Below the pieces are notes generated by a model, which saw only the letters and a program-made list of their open reading frames with translations, did not search any database and was not told the DNA's origin. Of a DNA stretch of 22,047 nt, positions 1-9,674 are shown in pieces. This stretch comes from Brachionus rotundiformis. Lineage: Eukaryota; Rotifera; Eurotatoria; Ploima; Brachionidae. The stretch lies in NCBI GenBank assembly GCA_016802295.1, contig JAESIW010000180.1, positions 676,893 through 698,939 of the forward strand. The letters are read 5' to 3'. Every line of letters begins with the position of its first letter. The first letter of the stretch is position 1. The translations under genes and the position numbers were made by a program.

Positions 1-911
1 TTTGATACAGAAAAAGAGCCTAAAAGAAATTTGTGATCACTGAAAGGACAACCTACTATGCAAGAAATAGAATCAAAATTATCTTGATGTATTATATGAT
101 CTATATGACTTAACTTAACATTTATATCTCTAGAATTGAAATTAATACCAATTCTTGTTGGTTGATTGGTAATTGTTTTTAGAGAGAAGTTTTTTAGAAA
201 TTCTCTGAACCTAATATCACCATTTAAATGGTCCATATTTAGGTCACCAACAAGAACAAGCCTTTTATTGGTATCATTTGTTAGAATGAATTGCTCTAAG
301 AAATTAATAAAAAGTAAATTATCAGTAGATGGAGGCTTATAGGTGAAAAGAAAATTAATAAATTCTTTATTGCATTGTAATTCCATTGAAATAGCTTCAA
401 ATTGATCAAAGAAATTACAATTTAGAATTTTTAAATTTTTCTTAACCAAAACAAGTAAACCACCACCATCCCTATTTCTATCTTTACGCTTTAATAAGTA
501 ATTAGAACTATAAAAAAAAGAGAAGGGAATAGAATTATCTAATTTTGTTTCATTTAAGGAAATAACATCAAAGATGTTAAGTGAAACAATTTCTAAGACC
601 TCATCCTTTTTAAGAAATAGCGAATTTACATTCAGATGTAATATATTTAAATTATTATTAGAGGTTGAGCAGAAATCTTTTAAATCATCCAAATAATTTG
701 GAAAAGTAGGGATATGAAATTTATTTGAGAAGAAGTCTTCACTAAAATTAAATACTTGTGGTAAAAGATCAGCCGAAAATAAAGATATTTTTTTGGAAGA
801 TTGAATTATTTTATCTAAATTTTTACAATTAAGAAGGTGTTTATTTTATCAAGCTTTTGAAACATACGACTTAGAACAAGATTGACACACAAATTTAATT
901 TTATTATTCAT
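1..911 (-). pseudogene. Non-LTR retrotransposon ORF, N-terminal Cys/His motif plus APE-type endonuclease (partial)
   Basis: Read on the minus strand from an ATG at 911, the frame is open to the window edge except for two adjacent stops, TGA TAA, at 851-846. It begins with a C-x2-C-x12-H-x3-C motif, and the stops fall inside it. The exonuclease-endonuclease-phosphatase fold follows: HLNVNSL, LNETKLD, the GDLNMD motif, SHIDHI, and SDH near position 35. These are the usual catalytic residues of the target-nicking endonuclease of CR1/jockey-type LINEs. The reverse transcriptase would lie to the left, outside the window. Codon use is AT-rich, unlike the GC-richer LINE at 7735-9660, so this is a different family. 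The element is probably dead unless translation starts after the stops. Family assignment is from motifs only. Confidence 0.82.
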
Positions 912-1211
912 ACTTAGACAGAAATAATACCTAATTAACATAAAATATGAAAAGTTTCAAATTTGAAAAATGACTCAAGAAAATTGAAAAAATAATTAAG
1001 AAAAAGTGGTAAACTTACTAATTATATTGTCCAGTGTAGATGAGATTGATCGAAAATTAAATTTTTACAAGACGACGGTAATTTCCCACACAATAATCTC
1101 ATTAATTTATAAAATAATTGCTTAAGTGGGAACGACGAAATTACCGATATAAAAACGATAAAAATTATTTTTAAATTATTTAAAAACTTATATTTAAATT
1201 AAAAAGGGTAA
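912..1211. other. AT-rich spacer, probable 5' flank of the minus-strand LINE
   Basis: No coding frame is visible. One gapped inverted repeat can be seen: ggtaatttcccac at about 1077-1089 against gtgggaacgacgaaattacc at about 1126-1145, which could form a stem with a six-base bulge. It lies upstream of the minus-strand LINE ORF, so it may be 5' UTR or promoter sequence of that LINE. The stretch ends where the gypsy LTR begins. Confidence 0.4.
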
Positions 1212-1473
1212 TGAAAGTGGCCACTCTGAGCCAAAATGGTTCATATAAAATAATATAAGAAAAATAAATAAAATAAAGTAAAACAAGAAATCAACTAAGT
1301 TTGAATTAACAACACTTAATATTTATTTAATTATAGAAAAGAACAAACTTAGTACCGTGTGCAAAAGGTGTTTCTATCCTTAACAACTTGTTTTTCTCTA
1401 ACGCTTGAATCAAAGAGTGGCTTTAATTTAGTTAACACAATAACGCGCTAAGTGCGTGTATCACGACACTTCA
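1212..1473 (-). repeat. 3' LTR of gypsy element A (262 bp)
   Basis: The sequence starts tgaaag and ends cttca, so it has TG...CA ends on either strand. It matches 5855-5971 without a difference over its first 117 bp and 19254-19338 with two differences over its last 85 bp. Only the 60 bp at 1329-1388 have no second copy. Near the outer end is a 10-bp palindrome, agtggccact, at 1216-1225. A polypurine tract, aaggggaaga on the minus strand (1474-1483), lies directly inside the LTR, as expected next to a 3' LTR. Confidence 0.85.
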
Positions 1474-1483
1474 TCTTCCCCTT
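1474..1483 (-). other. Polypurine tract of gypsy element A
   Basis: The minus strand reads aaggggaaga immediately before the TGAAG start of the 3' LTR. This is the expected position and composition for the primer of plus-strand DNA synthesis. Confidence 0.6.
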
Positions 1484-1597
1484 ACTTTTTAATTTAAACC
1501 TAGAGTTTAAAACTCAAATATATTAAATAAAAAGTAATTGACTAGATAAAAGTACTCAAAGGAGTAAAATATGAATCGATAAAAACTATATAATTGA

Positions 1598-2502
1598 CTA
1601 TTCTTCTTCTATCTGTTTTGAATTTCTCCTAACATAGGGTCTGGTACTATATTCAACTGGTTGTCCATATCGATCAGGTTTTTTTACAACGTCGGTCTTC
1701 CTTCAACTGATGCAACCTCATCACTCACCCCATAATTTCGGCTTTGTAGCACATTAGAATTGGCTTGGTCATTTAAGTCTCCCTCTTCACTTGTCTTAAA
1801 ATCATCCTTCTCTTCATCATCCGTATCAGTACCAGCCTCCGTTTTAACGACTTCTTTTCCACCTCCTATATCACTATCAGTTAATGTCAATTCCAAAGTC
1901 TCATTTCCTTGATAACTTTTATCAAACAAAAATTCTTCAAATGTAGATGTTGGCTTCTCTTGAACATAAAGTTTCATAAATGAAGAGTTTCTTACTAAAA
2001 TCTTGCCATCTCGCTCAGCTGTAATCATTGACCCTTCAATCTTAATCACTTTAAAAGGATTTGGGTCAAACAAACTACACGATATTCTAGCTCTCTTCCA
2101 TTTTAATATCACAATATCACCAACTTTGAAATCTACGACCTGAGCTTTTAAATTTTTGTCATTAAAAGCTTTCATATTCGCTTTGGCTTTCAGATCGGTT
2201 TGCTTTGCTTTTTGGTGAAATTGACCATCAACTTTCGGTCCATTTTGTATATAAGGCTTTTTAGAAGTTTTTGCATAATGCTGAAACGTAAGCTTGTTTG
2301 GAGCTACTCCAGTCGACGTATGTGGAGTGTCCCTATAATTTCGTAAAAATTCTACCAATTTGGCTTCCCAACTCTTTAGTACAGTTGATGAATTACGCAT
2401 TACTTTTCCCAAATTGCGCATGAACCTTTCACACATGCCGTTAGACCTCGGCCATAACGGTGTAATTTTCTTATGCTTAAAGCCTTGCTCTAATGCAAAT
2501 TG
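1598..2502 (-). pseudogene. Gypsy A integrase C-terminal part and pol tail
   Basis: This continues the integrase frame after the stop at 2503. It contains the catalytic glutamate (NGMCERFMRNL), a GPY/F-like module (LFDPNPFKVI, then RNSSFMKL) and an acidic Asp/Glu-rich tail. The frame ends at a TAA at 1684-1686 beside an A-run. A different frame then continues with a plausible basic C-terminus (KKPDRYGQPVEYS...) to about 1598, so the last residues are probably displaced by a one-base shift in that run. It would serve in integration of the element's cDNA into host DNA. Confidence 0.75.
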
Positions 2503-3666
2503 CTAGAACTTGTATGAACAAAACGGTGGACCATTGTCCGACTTTACAGCTTTTGGTATTCCAAAAATAGAGAAAATTTCGTTTAGCACTGGTATGACTA
2601 CTTCAGCATTTGTACTTGATATTACCTTCACTAGCGGGTATCTAGCGTACTCACAAACTAATACTAAAATATATTTACCACAAGTAAAAGGACCGTAGAA
2701 ATCAAATCTGACAAGGTCCCATTGACCGTCTGGTAACCCAGTTGGACAGCTTGGTTCAAACTTAGTTGTATCAGAATTGATTTGACACTTATGACATGAC
2801 TTAACCATATTTTCAACTTGTTTATCAATGTTTGGAAACCATACATGACTTCTCACAAGTTGTTTAGATTTGACCCTTTCGAAACTGTCAATCTTTTTGT
2901 ATGGCCTACCTTGAATCATATTCATCACTTCAACCAGTTGTATATCTTCTTTTGTTGCCTTTACCAAATTAGCTTTACAAATACTTGATGGAATAGCTAA
3001 ACTAGAGACCATATTAATGTAGCTTTCGGTATATTTTTCACAAGAATCATTGGGTGGACTTGTCGGGTTTCTGGACATATGATCCGCAATATTAAAAGCA
3101 CCCGCTTTATGTTTCACCACAAATTTGTAAGGTAAGAGCCTTAAGCACCACTGTTTGATTCTCGCCTTTGGTTTGGAACGCACATTTCCGAAAATAAGGT
3201 TTACGGCCTTATTATCCGTAATTATGTCAAACTCTTTGGCATATATGTATAAATGGAACTTTTCACAAGCCCATATCACACCTAACGCTTCACGTTCCAC
3301 TTGGCAATATTTTTGTTCAGCCTTGGTTAAACTCCTACTCGCATACATTATAATCTTCTTATCATTTGGTGTTCTTGGATCATATTGACACAAAACAGCA
3401 GAGATACCAACTGGACTGGCATCAACAGTTTTTTCCGTACGTAATTTCGGATCAAAATAACTTAAGGCTTTTGTGCAAAGAACCCTTTTCATCTTGGAGA
3501 GAGCATCATCATGACATTTCTCCCAAGTCCATTTAACACCCTTCTTAGTCAATTGTCTTAACGGTTCTATCACTGTAGCATAATCTGGGATAAACCGCGA
3601 ACAATAATTCGCTAAACCAAGCAAGCTTCTAATGTCACCTACGGTTTTTGGAGCTTTGGCATTCAA
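2503..3666 (-). pseudogene. Gypsy A RNase H and integrase core
   Basis: In order, the segment holds the RT thumb/connection, RNase H (TVDASPVGISAVL, REALGVIWACEKF, ITDNKAVNL, NIADHMSRN) and integrase. In integrase the zinc motif keeps CHKC, but the expected His-x-His part before it is missing: the frame passes from FERVK directly to SKQLVRSHVWFPN near 2865-2880, which suggests an in-frame internal deletion. Core catalytic aspartates are in VRFDFYGPF and KSDNGPPF. The frame ends at a TAG (2503-2505) between the second Asp and the catalytic Glu, so the integrase is truncated. Confidence 0.82.
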
Positions 3667-4443
3667 TAGTGCGTCACACTTCTTAGATTCTTTAGAAATA
3701 CCATTGTTTGAAAATTCAAGACCAAAAATTTTTAAGCTTTGTTTGCCGAACTCACATTTGGATTCATTGACTGTTAAACCAGATTCATTGAGTCTTCAGA
3801 GCACAGCTTCAAGTCTAGAATCATGCTCTTGTTTATTAGAAGCAAATACTATAATGTCGTCACTGAAGTTTGCGACACCTTCCAATCCAGATAATACCTG
3901 CTCAATAATCTTTTAAATTATCTTAGATGCAGCGTTTATACCAAAATTCAGCCTTTTATATTGAAAAACTCCCATATGAGTACAAAAGGCGGTAATATAT
4001 CTTGAAGCTTTGTCAAGATATAACTGATTATATCCCGATCGTAAATCAAACTTGGAAATGTATTTTGCTCCATTTAACTTTACCACTAAATCTTCAACAG
4101 TTGTAAAGGAATGACGTGTTCTTAAAATGGCTTTGTTCATTTCTCTCGCATCTGTACAGATACGCACTTCATTAGGTCGATCAGGCTTTGGCACAGGTAC
4201 TATTGGAGACACCCATGGCGTTGGACCGTTTACTGGTTCTATAATATCCTGCTCAATCATTTTCATGATTTCCGCTTCCACTAAAGGTCTCATATGAAAC
4301 GGAACAGGCCTTAGCTTCTGCTGAGTCGGCTTGATCGACTCATCAATATGAAGCTTAACTTCATAATCTTTCAATAGACCAATTTTGCCAGAAAACAGTG
4401 ATGGGTATTTCTCAGTCCAATTACTCATGCCAGAACTAGTCAT
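3667..4443 (-). pseudogene. Gypsy A reverse transcriptase
   Basis: The RT fingers and palm are clear: PVPFHMRPLVEAEI, WVSPIVPVPKPD, VRICTDAREMN, YISKFDLRSGYNQL, and the catalytic FSDD box near 3855-3865, a Phe variant of YxDD. Stops interrupt the frame at 3913-3915 (TAA) and 3796-3798 (TGA); the protein sequence resumes in the same frame after each. A third stop, at 4463-4465, separates it from the protease side. It would copy the element RNA into DNA in cytoplasmic particles. As written it cannot make a full enzyme. Confidence 0.83.
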
Positions 4444-4465
4444 GCTATTACCAACCGTGTTTATT

Positions 4466-4977
4466 CAATTCATAATAACCAATTCTACTGAAGTAGGATA
4501 ACTCAGTAGATTTCCATAATTACCTCGTGTAACAATGAATTCAACAGATCTATACTGGCAACCATATTTAACTCGGGTTTTAAACTTTCCCATTGTGTTG
4601 ATAGAATCACTTTGACCATAGCCAAACAATTTAGAACCAAATTTGTACAACTAAGGTTTCGTTTTCAATTTCTTAAATCTTTGCTCATCAATGATATTAA
4701 CTTGAGAACCTGTATCTACCATGAAACTCAAACTTAAACCACACAACAACACCGTCACCATTTGCATAAACCATTCTTTAATAGACATCAAGACATTCTG
4801 GACTCCGTTTTTGACTCTAACCCTCCAGGTACAACTGTCATTTTCGGATCCTGAGTCAGACATTTCATTAACCTTATGGATCTTTCTACCATTTGTTGGA
4901 CAACACCTCTCAAAATGGTCAAAAAAATCACATACATTTCCTACATTTTTGACCTTAGGCAGGACAAATCTTTTCAT
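4466..4977 (-). pseudogene. Gypsy A aspartic protease region
   Basis: The retroviral-type aspartic protease motif MVDTGSQVNIID is seen at about 4695-4730, preceded by a beta-strand-like hydrophobic run. A TAG at 4651-4653 cuts the domain, and the same frame then continues through TRGNYGNLLSYPT to the TGA at 4463-4465. The start overlaps the end of the gag frame by 23 bases in a different frame, the arrangement used by elements that reach pol by frameshifting. Here it could equally be damage. Confidence 0.7.
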
Positions 4978-5702
4978 GTGGGTATTTTAAACCACACTTA
5001 AAACATTTTTTCTCTTCTCTCGATTGATTTTCTTCATTTGGTCTATATGAACTCTTTGTCTTTTGTCTTTCAACTCTATGTCGACTATTTCTACCATTAG
5101 TATTGCCACTTCTACTACTAGGATTATCCTTAACCTTATTCACTTCCATCTTTTCATTTTCACTTTCATTAAACTTTTTCAAATCTTTCATCTGGGAATT
5201 AACAGACTCATCTAACCTACCATACTTAATTAATTCATCAAGAGTAAGTTCTTTTTCAGCCTCAAGGGCTTTGCGTTTCAATGCAGTCGATTGACAACGG
5301 TGGATAATTTGCAGAGAAATTTCATGGTTTGAATCTGCGAAAGCACATGATTTTGCTTTATCCTTCAATCGATTGACAAAATCATCAGATGACTCGCCCA
5401 AGTGTTGAAAAATATCACGAAAATGGAGTATATTAAGCTTCGAATTCACCTTAGACTTGAAATGTTTTCCAATTTTCTCTTTAACTTGTTCATACTTATC
5501 AGTGACAGTACCAACTTCGTTGAAAACTCTTTCAAAATAGATAATGAATTATGAATTTCATAGAATAGATAATGAATTTTAAGCGCATCTTCCGTAACAA
5601 TTTTGATCGCTAATAATCGTTCCAATCTAGCAACCCATTCTTCCCATCTACGCGACCTATCATCCTCACTCTCAACATCAAATACTGGAAGATCTACACC
5701 CA
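4955..5702 (-). pseudogene. Gypsy A gag with zinc knuckle
   Basis: The likely start is the ATG at 5702 (MGVDLPVFDVESEDD), because upstream ATGs lie in or at the LTR. The capsid-like part contains RRWEEWVARLERLL and, in the second frame, HFRDIFQHLGESSDDF. The C-terminus carries one zinc knuckle, C-x2-C-x4-H-x4-C (KCFKCGLKYPHEKICPA), in a basic Arg/Ser-rich context typical of nucleocapsid. The frame changes near 5530-5580. A 15-bp unit (5536-5550) is repeated 28 bp further on (5564-5578) exactly there, so a short duplication may have broken the frame. Confidence 0.72.
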
Positions 5703-5854
5703 TATCGTCTTCTAAACTTGTAATCTTCAAAATCAGTTTTCCAATTTTTTTTTTTTCTCTCGTCGCCAATGAAATATCTCTTAAACCGGATATTAGTTTT
5801 AAAAAAAAGAAAAACACACAAAAGAAAACTTTGGTTAATATTTTATTTTCTAAA

Positions 5855-5971
5855 TGAAAGTGGCCACTCTGAGCCAAAATGGTTCATATAAAATAATATA
5901 AGAAAAATAAATAAAATAAAGTAAAACAAGAAATCAACTAAGTTTGAATTAACAACACTTAATATTTATTT
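5855..5971 (-). repeat. 5' LTR of gypsy A, inner fragment, truncated at 5971
   Basis: It is identical to 1212-1328. It stops abruptly where coiled-coil pseudogene sequence begins, with a 4-base overlap (attt, 5968-5971) that belongs to both sequences, as in a microhomology joint. The missing outer half of this LTR is found at 19254-19338. No obvious tRNA-complementary primer-binding site (TGG...) follows the LTR on the minus strand. Confidence 0.85.
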
Positions 5972-6220
5972 GCTGAGCTCGACCGTCCACATACACCGCT
6001 TCAACAAAGACGCCCAGGACCTCAATAGTCGCATGAGCCAAAAAGAAGCAAGCTTTGTCACCTACTTGGTCAAAGACTTGATCACTAACGACTATATGAA
6101 CAACAGAGAGAATTTGATCGAGTACTGGACGCTGAAAAATCGCTTGCTATAGTCGCAGATCGAGTGTCACGAGTTCTAACGCGATGTCACTCAACTAGTC
6201 TCGCTCATAAGCTCCCAGGA
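5968..6220. repeat. 253-bp perfect inverted repeat, left copy
   Basis: Read base by base, 5968-6220 is the reverse complement of 18016-18268 with no mismatch I could find. It codes for part of the coiled-coil pseudogene, ending shortly after a TAG at 6150-6152. The right copy continues upstream (5') in the gene and the left copy continues downstream (3'), so the repeat is the overlap of two gene pieces facing opposite ways. It is not the end of an ordinary transposon. Confidence 0.9.
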
Positions 6221-7275
6221 GTCCATTTTGACCAAGAGCTTACTCGAATTGGACCAGCAATTGAGCACAGGCTACATTTTAATTGTGGAAGATTTTGAAC
6301 GTTTGTTAAAAACAAGTGAAAATTTGGATAAAAAATAGAGAAACAATCGCTGGAAAGAGCCATTGAATTGAAGAGAAAAGGTGCTCAATTGTTGGAAAAA
6401 GAGTCAACACGGATTCATAGTGCCGAGTGAGAAATTTTTGCTCTGAATGAAAGGCAAAGACTAGAGGACATGTTAAATTTTATTCTTGACATGTGGCATG
6501 TGGATATAAGAGATGATACGCGATGCGCGCAGTTTGTGTCAAAGCTCGCACTCGCTGCCTCTCCACGACCAAACAAAACTTTTCCGAAAGCAAAAGGCGC
6601 TCAAGAGCCACATAGAATCCAACTTTGACAGGTACACTCAGCTGAATGAGCACGACAAACACTAGCTGAACACAAACATCTCGGTCAGCGAGCAGTTGAT
6701 GCGGCACACTTTGCAAAATTTGAACTCAAAGTTGATCTCAAAGCAACAGAATTGATCAGCAAAGTGAGCCTAGCAGTGTTGGCGAGGCCGAGACTGTCAT
6801 CAATTTGCACCAGGAAAGAATTTGGAGCCGCGATGCAGCGACATGATACGCAGCAAAAATTCAAATGTCCACCGAATCCATTAGATTGTGGAGCAGAGCT
6901 GTGCCAAACGCAAACAGCTGAGCGATCTGTGCGCCAACAGACGCAAACAACTCGACGGCTCGTTGATGTATCAAAATTCAGCTCGGTATGCTGGCCTCGG
7001 CCTAATCAACACCTGTCGCCCAACTACAGACCCACCTGTAAGTGGCGGCGCCGACTTGTCCAGACTAATTCATTGTCGATTTGCTCGAGCTGCTCATTTG
7101 TGAAAAATTTGGCTACCATTTTGTTTGATAAATGGCTCGTATGGGAAAGTGGTTGTCAACGACCAGAATACATTGCTTGTGGAAAATATTATTTTCAAAA
7201 TGAAGTTGTGCTGGAGAGAAGGAATGTGAGTGAAAGTGAAAGCACGCTGAGTGCGGTCAGCGTGAACAAGAGTTA
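5968..7275 (+). pseudogene. Coiled-coil protein pseudogene, 3' part
   Basis: This stretch is visibly GC-richer than its neighbours and has no introns. Reading frames rich in Leu, Lys, Glu and Gln with heptad-like spacing pass through many stops and frameshifts: HIHRFNKDAQDLNSRM..., RDVTQLVSLISSQE, LLELDQQLSTG, IFALNERQRLEDM, KALKSHIESNFDRYTQ. Stops at 6150, 6177 and 6337 lie in frame with good coiled-coil sequence on both sides. The end near 7275 is a TAG in one remaining frame. It belongs with 18016-18928. I do not recognise the family; long coiled coils of this kind are common in ciliary and cytoskeletal proteins. It looks dead, possibly a retrocopy given the lack of introns. Confidence 0.6.
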
Positions 7276-7734
7276 GCTAAAGACAAAAGTGTGCCAGTTT
7301 TAGTGTTTCTTTTCCAGATAAAAGTAAATTGAAATATACAATTTGGAATTTTGGTTTAAATATAAACAAAAATTAAAATTTTCACTAAAAATTGTTTTCA
7401 ACTAGCCAGAGTGTTAACTATAATTCTATTTTTATTATCATCACCCAAAATAAAATTTTTGATATAAAAAAAAAATTGTAAGTGGATAAATTAAACTAAA
7501 AAAATTACTAATTTTTATTTTTTAAAATTTTTTTGAATTTTAATAAATTTTACATAAAAATATTCATTCTTTGTTTTAAAAGATTTTTGATTAATCTTGG
7601 TTTCAAGAAGAATTCTATTTTATTCATAGTTTAATTTCAAAATTTTGAAATCTAATTTTCCTATAGAAATGAAGGGTTTAATATCTCTCAAAAATTGTAT
7701 CTTTTTTTTAATAATTTAATAAAAAATTATTAAG
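7276..7734. other. AT-rich noncoding stretch
   Basis: I see only A/T runs and no frame of interest. If the LINE at 7735-9660 is a later insertion, this was originally the upstream region of gene 1 and may hold its promoter and the left end of the DNA transposon. I found no inverted match to the sequence at 17860-18015. Confidence 0.4.
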
Positions 7735-7764
7735 ATAATAATAATAATAATAAATTGAGTCATA

Positions 7765-7781
7765 GCAGGGAATCACCCTGC
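7765..7781 (-). other. 3' UTR stem-loop of the LINE
   Basis: A perfect 6-bp inverted repeat with a 5-base loop sits about 10 bases inside the microsatellite tail. This is the expected position for the hairpin that a CR1/L2-type reverse transcriptase binds to start target-primed reverse transcription. The role is inferred from the position. Confidence 0.5.
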
Positions 7782-7958
7782 GTGCAATCCAAAACAACTT
7801 GAATCGCTATGATGATTGGTTGTGCGTTTGGCAAGAAGGAATGTGGGACGATGAGTTTTCGAGCTAAAGCCACCCCAGTTCTAGCGTAAACGCTTCTGGG
7901 AGTGCCCAGGCCTTCGACTTACCGTCTCACTGACTGGGCCATGGTTGGTCGTTGAGGT

Positions 7959-9660
7959 TTAGGTGGTGGTGGTGTTCGTGCGGGCAAGATGTATGTCGAG
8001 GCGGGCTTTGAAGCTGTTAAGGGTTGGGGCGTTGACTGTCGAGGACGCGAGGTTGTTCCAGGTAGATGAAACTCTGTTATTAAGGAAGTTTGTTCGCGCC
8101 GGGCAGTTGGATAGTTGGACAAAAAGGCGTTTTTTGTGACCCCTGATTGCGTTGGCTGGACCATGACAGGCGATGGACGACATAAGTTTGGTTGAGGCTA
8201 GCCAGTTGACGTCAAGTAGTCCATTTGAGATCTTATAATGGGAGATGAGGTCACCTCTTGATCTGCGTGATTCGAGGGTGGTTAGATTCAGGATGGCGAG
8301 CCTGTCTTGGTAGCTACGGTCTCTGATGCGGCCTACTAGTTTGGTTGCTCTCCTTTGGATGTTTTCGATGATCCTTATATCTGCTCGTCTATGGGGATTC
8401 CATACTGAGGTGGCATATTCGAGGTGAGGTCGGACAAAAGCAGTGTACAGGGACTTGAAGGATTGAGGATTCCAGGCATGGAAGGCCTGGCGGAGTTGTC
8501 CAAGAATGGAGTTGGCTTTGGCCGCCGAGTGTTGGCAGTGGGTTCTCCATTTCAGGTCACTGGAGAAATATACGCCGAGGTCCTTTTCCGTTTTGATCTC
8601 TTCAAGTGTCATTCTAGAACCGGTTTCAGCTGATATCATGGTGAGCTTGAAAGAAGTGCAAAAGTGATTTGTTTTAATTTTTGCAAACCATGAATTTACA
8701 TTTTTCGACGTTGAAACTCATGTGCCAGGTGTTAGCCCACGTCACGAGCAGGTCTATATCGGACTGTAGTTGGGCAATGTCAAGGCCGTTCTTGATGGTG
8801 GCAATAATCTTGGTGTCGTCGGCAAAGAGCTTGCAGTGGTGGTGTACACCGTTTGGCATGTCGTTGATGAACAGGGTGAATAGTAGAGGACCAAGAACGG
8901 ATCCCTGAGGTACACCGCTCGTGACCTGGCACCAGTCTGAAGAGCTGGAGCCGATAACTACTCGTTGTTTTCTGTCGGAAAGGAAATCGAAACCGTATGA
9001 CTTTAGCTTGGACAGCAGTGCTGAGTGGGACACTTTATCGAAGGCTTTGGCAAAATCGAGGAAGACTATGATCGAGGTGAATCCACGGCTGGAAGCTTCG
9101 GTTATGATATCGAGGGTTTCCAGCAGGTTCGACTCACATGACTTTTTGTATACGAAGCCGTGTTGTTGGGTAGTGATGAGCTTGTTAATGGTGAGGTGAT
9201 CCATCATGATGTCTCTGATGATGCGTTCCATTATCTTGCATGGCACCGCAGTGAGAGATATAGGTCTGTAGTTGACTGGGTCAGATCTGGCACCTTTCTT
9301 GAAGATGGGGGTAACATTCGCTTCCTTCCAGTGGGTTGGGAGCTTCCCGGATTTAAAGGATTGGCAGAAGATTAGGGAGAAAGCTTCGGCAAGGGCGTCG
9401 GCGCATTCACGTAAAACGTAGAGATTAAGTTTGTCGGAACCTTGAGACTTGTATTTATTGAGTTTGTTAAGAATAAGTCTAACTTTTTCCGATGAGAAAG
9501 ACTCCATGGCAACTTGGCAGGTGGCAAGGGATCTAGGAGGCATGGTAGGGACAGGAAGGTGGGTGACTGGGTTGAAGGCTGAGAAGAACTGGTCGTTAAG
9601 CATATTCACAATCTTTGGCATGTCGGTAATGGTGTTGCCTTGGGGAAAGATATTTATCAT
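7959..9660 (-). pseudogene. LINE reverse transcriptase and C-terminal domain, frameshifted
   Basis: The RT motifs appear in order: KSQGSDKLN, VNYRPISLTAVPCKIMERI, IIVFLDFAKAFDKVSH, SGVPQGSVLGPLLFTLFIND, and LFADDTKII with the catalytic Asp pair. The frame stops at 8674-8676 beside an A-run (on the minus strand). It resumes in another frame with the C-terminal domain typical of CR1/Daphne-like LINEs: EKDLGVYFSSDLKWRTHC, FVRPHLEYATSVWNPH and IENIQRRATKLV, ending at 7959. The RT is missing its N-terminal part because of 5' truncation at about 9660. A one-base shift near 8680-8695 splits it, so this copy is not autonomous. Confidence 0.85.
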
Positions 9661-9674
9661 ATTTAAAAAAAATT

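Larger units (their letters stand above)
1212..5971 (-). mobile_element. Ty3/gypsy LTR retrotransposon A, degraded
   Basis: This is a minus-strand element. Its 3' LTR is at 1212-1473, the internal region at 1474-5854 encodes gag, protease, RT, RNase H and integrase, and its 5' LTR begins at 5855 but is cut at 5971. The order protease-RT-RNase H-integrase identifies the Ty3/gypsy group. All pol pieces lie in one frame interrupted by in-frame stops at 4651, 4463, 3913, 3796 and 2503. Gag uses another frame. The two LTRs are identical over 1212-1328 versus 5855-5971, so insertion looks fairly recent even though the coding region is broken. No target-site duplication is visible next to 1212 or 19338. 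No envelope-like ORF was seen. Confidence 0.88.
7735..9660 (-). mobile_element. 5'-truncated CR1/jockey-group LINE
   Basis: This is a GC-rich minus-strand insertion in AT-rich DNA. It has the RT and C-terminal domain but lacks ORF1 and the endonuclease. On the plus strand the left end is an (ATA)n run (7735-7754), that is a TTA microsatellite tail at the element's 3' end. It is preceded by a perfect 6-bp stem-loop, gcaggg-aatca-ccctgc (7765-7781). Such 3' hairpins and microsatellite tails are known from CR1/L2-type LINEs, where the RT recognises the RNA 3' end. A possible target duplication, aaaaaattat, lies at 7721-7730 and 9667-9676, but it is low-complexity. Confidence 0.82.

Noticed and set aside
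5968..7275. Ciliate-like code (TAA/TAG read as Gln) in the coiled-coil gene
   Set aside because: Several stops do fall where Gln would fit, but TGA stops and frameshifts also occur, and nearby genes use TAA normally.
6752..7276. A 174-codon plus-strand frame as an intact gene
   Set aside because: It is part of the decayed coiled-coil pseudogene; composition lacks domain signals and neighbouring frames carry the pseudogene sequence.
7735..7754. ATA microsatellite as an independent tandem repeat
   Set aside because: Its position directly after the LINE 3' hairpin explains it as the LINE tail.
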